A stretch of DNA of 46,156 bases from Deltaproteobacteria bacterium (lineage in GTDB: Bacteria > Desulfobacterota > DSM-4660 > Desulfatiglandales > B25-G16), in NCBI GenBank assembly GCA_020351915.1, contig CP070673.1:3705816-3751971 (forward strand). Reading direction: 5' to 3'. Every line of letters starts with the position of its first letter. The stretch's first letter is position 1. Of this stretch, positions 41,095 to 46,156 are shown in pieces. Made by a program: the position numbers and the translations under genes. The notes below the pieces were generated by a model. The model did not search any database. It had not been told where the DNA came from and was given only the letters and a program-made list of their open reading frames with translations.

Positions 41095-42572
41095 CCGAGA
41101 GCCCTCAAGGCTTTATACGCATACCATTGGTTGTACCAGTCATCGGATGTTTCAATCCTTTCTCTGATTTCCCTAATGGCCCTCATGTCTCCCCTCTGTC
41201 CCAGGGCATTGAAGGCCATGGAAACCACATTGGGATGGGGGTCATCTAGAATGGCCAGGAGATCTTGGTAGGTTTCAGGCCGCCGGCTCACACCTAAACC
41301 CCTCGCCAACCAATACCGCTCAGCAATGTGGGGGCTTTTCAGCATCCCTTTGTAACCCTGAAAATCGGCTAAATCAAGACCATGCTCCCCAATGAATTTC
41401 AGGGCTGCGACCCTCTCCTGCCAGCGTTCGGATTCCAAAGTGTCAGCCAAATCCTTCACCTCTATCTTTTTCTCTCTGCTATGATGTAAGTGGCCCAAGA
41501 GGGCGATGCCCAGCAAAAAACAAAGGAGGGAGGCAATCACTGAGGAAGTCAGAGAGTCCAAAAAAAGGCGCAATACAAAACACAACACGGCATAGAGGAA
41601 AATATACAGGGTGATGGGAAACCCTATCAACAGGGAAAAGAACGTGAACTGACGGAAAAAGGCATACCGGTCGCTCTTTTGAGAGAATTCTTTCAGCACT
41701 GCGCCGGGCCTTGAGACAAAAGCCTTAACCGGGGCCCGGAGAATCGCTCTCTCTTCATTCTCAAAGACCAGAACGTTGTCCTCCTGTGCTATCTTTAGAT
41801 CAATCGTCGCATCTCCTGATACGATGAGGTAGTCATGATTGAGTAAGCCTCTTTCCAGATATGGCATAATGGATTGTTCCCTGATGCTTTCAATGTTGCA
41901 GGTCTTGAGAATCTTCTGATCCAATGATTTGAAGACCTCCGCAGGGTAAAGAGTATACTTATAGTAAAAATAATTGACCTTTTTCCCTATGGAATTGGAC
42001 AAAAGCAGATGGTCTCTAATGTCTGAAAACAGGTGACTGTTCATTTGAGATGTCCACAAAACTGCCAGCAGAGCAATAGGAATAAAATGAACCATTCTGT
42101 TCACCCAAGCTCCTTGCTTGGCCTGTGGAGGCATCCATCGCAGAGCAGCTGACCAGACCACCGGTGGTATTACCAAGAAATAAGAGGTAACCATAGGGCA
42201 AAAACCCCCACGGTTCACTACTACTATACATCCTATCCAGAGCAGCAGAAATACTACCAAAACGATTCTATTTCGGAACAGAATACGATCCCAGATCCAG
42301 GCGGCAGCGAGTGAGAGGATTGAAAGGCCAGCACCGACACTCAAGGTAAAGAAAAGACCTCCAAAAAAGGCAGGGCTGAATTCTTGGAGTCTGTGTATGA
42401 TCCGCTCGTTCGGTATCGGGAGATAACCAGCATCTTTTATGATTATGAGGGTATCGTAGAGATCTGCGTTGGATAGATAAACCTGAATGGTGGCGAGAAC
42501 CTGGGCTGAAACCAGCCCTAAGACAAGCACCTTAGCCGCGTAAGCGCATTTATTCATTTCTAATCTGTTCAT
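41070..42572 (-). CDS. Membrane protein with C-terminal HEAT-like repeats
   Basis: 500 residues, no family recognised. N-terminal half: several transmembrane spans (VLVLGLVSAQVLATIQVYL near residue 13, FFGGLFFTLSVGAGLSILSL near 70, VLVVFLLLWIGCIVVVNRG near 105 and others). A soluble stretch at about residues 190-320 probably faces outward. Two more spans near 325-365 are followed by a cytosolic HEAT-like tail (residues about 380-495, ERWQERVAALKFIGEHGLDL, NVVSMAFNALGQRGDMRAI). Co-translated with a CPBP protease, so it may be its partner or substrate adaptor (inference). Confidence 0.6.
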   Translation of the reverse strand: MNRLEMNKCAYAAKVLVLGLVSAQVLATIQVYLSNADLYDTLIIIKDAGYLPIPNERIIHRLQEFSPAFFGGLFFTLSVGAGLSILSLAAAWIWDRILFRNRIVLVVFLLLWIGCIVVVNRGGFCPMVTSYFLVIPPVVWSAALRWMPPQAKQGAWVNRMVHFIPIALLAVLWTSQMNSHLFSDIRDHLLLSNSIGKKVNYFYYKYTLYPAEVFKSLDQKILKTCNIESIREQSIMPYLERGLLNHDYLIVSGDATIDLKIAQEDNVLVFENEERAILRAPVKAFVSRPGAVLKEFSQKSDRYAFFRQFTFFSLLIGFPITLYIFLYAVLCFVLRLFLDSLTSSVIASLLCFLLGIALLGHLHHSREKKIEVKDLADTLESERWQERVAALKFIGEHGLDLADFQGYKGMLKSPHIAERYWLARGLGVSRRPETYQDLLAILDDPHPNVVSMAFNALGQRGDMRAIREIRERIETSDDWYNQWYAYKALRALGWKQSRLR

Positions 42573-42663
42573 CCGGTATTCATAGGGTTACGGAGTTCAG
42601 CCAGCAACACATACTGCAAATCAACCCTCCTTGTATCTAACAGGGCCGCAGCTTCAGTAGATC

Positions 42664-43110
42664 CTATTGCTTCCTCGTCCAGACAGTGGTTCGACCAAAG
42701 AGGGAAATACCTATATAACCCCTGACCTTCAGTTTGTCCTTCTCGAGATTCATCTCGCAGGAATAGGTTTTACCGTTATCGGGGTCGTAGATACTGCCGT
42801 TGACCCAACGGGTTTCCCCGTCGTACGTAAATCCCCACACTATATTCAGACCGATAATCTTGCGGTTTCTTTTGGATGGATCAGGATTATTAGTATCCAG
42901 TTTATCGGTGCCATCCGGGTTTTTGGGCTCCTTGAGCCCTACTATTTTACCACAGTATCGACCATCGCACAGGTAGATCTCGACAACGGCCTTACCCCCT
43001 TCTGTTAACCAATTCCCGAGAATGGTATCTGCTTCCAATTCTTGACAATCTACATTCACAGCCATGAGCAGGATCATGCAGGCACTGAATATCCAGAGAC
43101 GTTTCATCAT
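42664..43110 (-). CDS. DUF2147 family exported protein
   Basis: 148 residues from the ATG at 43110, which begins a proper signal peptide (MMKRLWIFSACMILLMAVNV, cleaved near DCQELEAD). The upstream in-frame ATG at 43149 would add 13 unrelated residues before it. DUF2147 hallmarks are ILGNWLTEGGKAVVEIYLCD, GRYCGKIVGLKEP, IVWGFTYDGETRWVNGSIYD and GKTYSCEMNLEKDKLKVRGY with its last IGISLFGRTTVW. Function unknown; periplasmic or outer-membrane-associated. Confidence 0.88.
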   Translation of the reverse strand: MMKRLWIFSACMILLMAVNVDCQELEADTILGNWLTEGGKAVVEIYLCDGRYCGKIVGLKEPKNPDGTDKLDTNNPDPSKRNRKIIGLNIVWGFTYDGETRWVNGSIYDPDNGKTYSCEMNLEKDKLKVRGYIGISLFGRTTVWTRKQ

Positions 43111-43219
43111 ATTGCTTTTCTCCAATGGAATATTTCGGGGTGAATACACTGACGTACTTCAACCCTTATGATTCTCTATATACGCATGAAGGCTGCCGAA
43201 CATCTCAGCCCAATCTCTT

Positions 43220-43529
43220 GGTAACGTTCAAAAGTGTTGACATCAACCATAGTGAGTAATCCTTCACGTTCTAAAGGAGGTCATGGCTGTTTTTGAGAGG
43301 CGATATCTCAAAAAGAATTCCACCGGGTCTGGCAGTGGTCACATATGTGGGGTTTACACCTCCGAAGCCCTGGGAGTTTCCGCCTGGTTCATCTAAACCC
43401 CACATATGTGACCATCTCCCGTGAGATCTATAGATATCGCCTTGAGAAAATAGGCATGACCGGATAGGGGCAATTATGTGCACGTTCTCTAATGAATATA
43501 CCATTGAGTAAACACTTTTGAACGATACT
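43220..43529 (-). mobile_element. MITE copy 4, 310 bp, reverse orientation, with target duplication
   Basis: It is the reverse-complement counterpart of copy 1, with identical length. Ends: GTAACGTTCAAAAGTGTT at 43221 and AACACTTTTGAACGATAC to 43528. Flanks AATCTCTT (43212-43219) and AATCGCTT (43530-43537) match at 7 of 8 bases. The central hairpin is kept: 43336-43356 pairs perfectly with 43394-43414 around a 37-nt loop, even though the loop sequence differs from copy 1 at several bases. There are no indels relative to copy 1 in the central 234 bases. Confidence 0.88.
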
Positions 43530-43730
43530 AATCGCTTCTAAAGATACGACCCGGACTTACTATGAGTCAAGACCTGATTTGAACCTTTTCTCCTTCCTCA
43601 TAATTGAGGTGTTTGTCCATACGGCAGTGGACCTGCCAGTGCCATTCAAAACCGCTTCACTGAGTCCGTGCCGATGGAGAAGAGGGTCTCCCTCGTGGAT
43701 TTGCCCGTGATATTAAATTAGGACACAGAC

Positions 43731-43802
43731 CCGCCTGCCGTCCGGCGGGCAGGTTTTCGCCGACATGCCCGCCATGCGAGTCCGCAAGGCGAGGCGGGCG
43801 GG
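43731..43802. repeat. GC-rich dispersed repeat C
   Basis: CCGCCTGCCGTCCGGCGGGC forms a short hairpin. The stretch 43773-43802 (CATGCGAGTCCGCAAGGCGA and onward) is identical to the complement of 15295-15324 over 30 nt. Its GC content is far above its surroundings. The rest of 43530-43969 contains no recognisable gene. Confidence 0.75.
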
Positions 43803-43969
43803 TATCCGCAGATAGTTATTCTAATACCTCTTTATATTTAAAATCTTTAAAATCTGCGTTCATCCCTGGCCCAGACCTGACCTTCGTGAACCTGAGGGCT
43901 CTCTGAACCCGTCGCGCCAGGGCGGGCTGCGTCCAAAAAGGAAATCCCTATTCAATCAAGCTAAGAAAT

Positions 43970-45595
43970 CTAATACCCCAGTGCCAGGCCATCCTTCCTT
44001 CTATCGGATGCTCCCAGCAGCACATTCTGGCTCCGGTCCAGATAAATAGCCTGTCCTCCACCCACCTGGTTTACGGATTGAGCGACTTGTGTAACGTGGT
44101 GGCCTTTTTCTTGAAGCGCCACTCCTGTACGCCTGGAAATGCCCTCCTCTAGATACACCTCTTTATCTTGCATATGCCTTATTCGGGGAGCATCCACCGC
44201 CTCTTGCAGGTTCATTTTGAAATCAATGAGATTTGCCAAGAATTGCACATGACCTTGGGGTTGCATATCCCCTCCCATAACCCCGAAGCTCATCAAAAAA
44301 TCCCCATCTTTAAATACCATTCCCGGAATAATGGTATGCATAGGACGCTTGTGTGGTTCGAGTCTGTTTGGGTGGTTGGGGTCCAAAGAAAAAGATTTCC
44401 CCCTGTTTTGCAGGACAATGCCCGTTCCATCCACGACCATGCCCGAACCAAAGGACTGGTAGATGCTGCTGATAAATGAAACTGCATTCCTGTTCTCATC
44501 CACAGCAGCCACAAATACGGTATCAGAACCTCTTGGGTGGGATGGAGAAACAGGAGCACCCATGGCCTGATTGGGATCAATCTTCTGTCTGCACTCCTCA
44601 GCGTAATCCCTGGACAGAAGATTATCAATGGGCACAGTTTCAAATTCAGGATCAGTCACAAAAAAGTCTCGATCACTGAATGCGATCTTTTTGGCCTCGA
44701 TAAGGCAGTGAAGGTGCTCGGGGCTATTATGCCCCAAATTGCCTATATCAAAACCTTCCATGATATTTAACATTTGCAGGGCGGTGACACCTTGCCCGTT
44801 GGGGGGCAGTTCATAAATCGTATAACCCCGGTAATCGGTGGAGAGTGGTTCTACCCAGGTCGTTGTGTGGGTCTCAAAATCTTTGAAAGAAAGCAACCCA
44901 TCGTTTTTCTGGGAAAAATCTGCAATGGCCTTACCGATTTCCCCTCGGTAAAAGGCCTCGATGCCGCCCTGGGCAATCTTCCGATAGGTCTGTGCCAGGT
45001 CCTTATTTTGAAACACCTGCCCAGGTCGGGGAGCCCTACCATCAATGAGATAGGTTTTTGAAGAGCCTTCATGGGAAAGCAGGACATTTTCCACATCTTT
45101 CCACTCGCCGGCAATCACCTCAGTAACGGGAAACCCATTTTCCGCACAGTCTATGGCGTCTTCAAACAAATGTGCCAGGTCTAGATTTCCATATCGCTCT
45201 GCCGCTTGGGCCCAACCATGCAAGGCTCCTGGCACTGTTACGGTCAGGATGCCCCGCTCGGGCATAGTGTTTATTCCCCTTGCATGGAACCACGCTGTAG
45301 TGGCATCATATGGTGCCCTTCCACTCGCATTCATGCCGATAATCTTGTTTTCTGCGGCTCTGTAGATGAGGGTAAAGGCATCGCCACCGATTCCCACTGA
45401 ATGAGGTTCCACAACACTCAACGTGCTGACCATAGCTATGCAGGCATCCACGGCGTTCCCGCCCCTGGACAAGGCCCTATACCCAGCAAGGGTTGCCAAT
45501 TGTTGGCTTGACGCAACCATACCTCGGCATCCCATGGCCACCGATCTTTGGGCAAAGCTGTTCCACTCTCTTTTCTGATTGTATGAAAATTCCAT
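43970..45595 (-). CDS. ggt: Gamma-glutamyltransferase-type Ntn hydrolase
   Basis: 541 residues. GMVASSQQLATLAGYRALSR and GNAVDACIAMVSTLSVVEPH near the start are Ggt-typical, as are GIGGDAFTLIYRA and ELPPNGQGVTALQMLNIME. The autoprocessing site with the nucleophile Thr is in HPRGSDTVFVAAVDENRN near residue 360, followed by SIYQSFGSGMVV and GGDMQPQGHVQFLANLIDF. No signal peptide is seen, so the protein may be cytoplasmic, unlike the periplasmic E. coli enzyme. It cleaves gamma-glutamyl or related amide bonds; glutathione may not be the substrate in an anaerobe. The ATG has TGGAGGTAGGGG upstream. Confidence 0.92.
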   Translation of the reverse strand: MEFSYNQKREWNSFAQRSVAMGCRGMVASSQQLATLAGYRALSRGGNAVDACIAMVSTLSVVEPHSVGIGGDAFTLIYRAAENKIIGMNASGRAPYDATTAWFHARGINTMPERGILTVTVPGALHGWAQAAERYGNLDLAHLFEDAIDCAENGFPVTEVIAGEWKDVENVLLSHEGSSKTYLIDGRAPRPGQVFQNKDLAQTYRKIAQGGIEAFYRGEIGKAIADFSQKNDGLLSFKDFETHTTTWVEPLSTDYRGYTIYELPPNGQGVTALQMLNIMEGFDIGNLGHNSPEHLHCLIEAKKIAFSDRDFFVTDPEFETVPIDNLLSRDYAEECRQKIDPNQAMGAPVSPSHPRGSDTVFVAAVDENRNAVSFISSIYQSFGSGMVVDGTGIVLQNRGKSFSLDPNHPNRLEPHKRPMHTIIPGMVFKDGDFLMSFGVMGGDMQPQGHVQFLANLIDFKMNLQEAVDAPRIRHMQDKEVYLEEGISRRTGVALQEKGHHVTQVAQSVNQVGGGQAIYLDRSQNVLLGASDRRKDGLALGY

Positions 45596-45925
45596 CCCCT
45601 ACCTCCAAGATTACTTTAGAAATCCGTCAATAACCATCCTTAAAGGGGTCTTTTGATCTCTCACAGAGTTCTCACAGATTAACCCTGTCAAAAAAAGAGT
45701 TTTATGCCCACTGGCATCAATAATATCGACGAGAATAGTTACCCAAGAAATATCCGCTATGGCTCTTTTCTGATATGGCGAGGAGTTTTTGATCTGAATC
45801 CCCCTACGGATATATCATTCCTACCCCCGACAAGGCCTTAGGATAGCCTTCGAGGCAAGCCTGTGTGCCTATAGGCTAGCACAATACTTCACAGACTATG
45901 ATAATTCAAGTCCTACCCCCATTGC
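45596..45925. other. Upstream region of ggt, nothing recognised
   Basis: 330 bases. Presumably the ggt promoter (reverse strand) lies here. The imperfect palindrome around 45836-45882 (GGCCTTAGGATAGCCTTCGA ... GCCTATAGGC) is the only structure seen. No coding frame with family features. Confidence 0.4.
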
Positions 45926-46120
45926 TAACGTCAAAGTCCAGGGTATGGGTGTCTTTTCTTTGGATTATACCCTGTGACATGGCCCATTACCGGGTCGTTT
46001 CAAAATGGTTTATTGCGCCCTAAGCCTTAGAATCATAAGCTCCATCTATATAAACCATTTTGAAACGCCCACGAATCTATACTATGTGGGGGCATAATCA
46101 AAAAAAAGACACCCATACCC
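45926..46120. repeat. Palindromic dispersed repeat B, fuller copy
   Basis: The outer arms GGGTATGGGTGTCTTTTCTT (45941-) and AAAAAAGACACCCATACCC (-46120) are imperfect inverted repeats of about 32 bp that include GGATTATACCC/GGCATAATC. Inside, CGTTTCAAAATGGTTTA (45996-46012) pairs perfectly with 46051-46067. The left arm is shared with 18765-18810. Similar ACCCATACCC ends are often near IS200-type transposases, but no such gene is here. Confidence 0.72.
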
Positions 46121-46156
46121 ACCAATAAGCTCAAGAATCAATAGGTTAGGTTTCAC

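Noticed and set aside
1-46156. CRISPR arrays and prophage genes
   Set aside because: No regularly spaced direct repeats with unique spacers and no phage structural or integrase genes were seen.

Overview
The window looks like a chromosomal segment of a Gram-negative anaerobe, most likely a Desulfobacterota (former Deltaproteobacteria) member. The evidence is a complete tolQRAB-pal-cpoB operon (outer membrane), an oxygen-sensitive class III ribonucleotide reductase, a DUF3842 gene followed by a CooT remnant, and two gene fusions (IspH-UbiA and CysK-CysRS-like) that I associate with that group. The genus cannot be told. About 45 protein genes, four tRNA genes, one cobalamin riboswitch and at least four families of dispersed repeats can be supported.

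Layout. 1-5.6 kb: end of groEL, comF, a MinD/FlhG-like ATPase with a degenerate-J-domain/RodZ-HTH partner and a heptose-1-phosphate adenylyltransferase, tRNA-Arg, a perfect parS site, and parAB. 5.6-10.7 kb: plsY, DUF3842 with a broken cooT, and a reverse-strand operon dusB > ispH-ubiA > glycosyltransferase. 10.8-15.1 kb: macrodomain protein, flavodoxin, QueG-like Fe-S protein, and a 771-residue cysteine synthase fused to a cysteinyl-tRNA synthetase-like domain that has lost both ATP-binding signatures. 15.1-19.8 kb: two tRNA-Ser genes, a small excisionase-type HTH protein, a RadC N-domain protein, a PLP dehydratase, def-fmt, rsmG. 19.8-27.2 kb: yjbQ, a divergent infA, mobA-wbqC, a geranylgeranyl reductase-like flavoprotein, rtcA, a thioesterase, and a NamZ/DUF1343 protein. 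27.2-32.3 kb: the Tol-Pal operon on the reverse strand. 32.5-38 kb: a zinc-finger J protein, tRNA-Thr, pyrF, usp, and nrdDG with a pair of NrdR boxes upstream. 38-46 kb: a B12-riboswitch-controlled BtuB-like receptor, a second truncated riboswitch core, a CPBP protease with a HEAT-repeat membrane protein, a DUF2147 protein, gamma-glutamyltransferase and repeats.

The strongest unexpected signal is a miniature inverted-repeat element (MITE) family. There are two 310-bp copies at opposite ends of the window (1095-1404 and 43220-43529, in opposite orientation), a 132-bp internally deleted copy, a 44-bp minimal copy and one fragment. All four bounded copies sit between 8-bp direct repeats of the form AA....TT. 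The large copies carry a conserved perfect hairpin with a 37-nt loop. The fragment lies against rtcA and supplies a Shine-Dalgarno-like sequence in front of it. The strongest protein-level oddity is the CysK-CysRS-like fusion: it keeps the cysteine/zinc-site residues but lacks HIGH and KMSKS, which suggests a non-canonical role in cysteine handling (inference).
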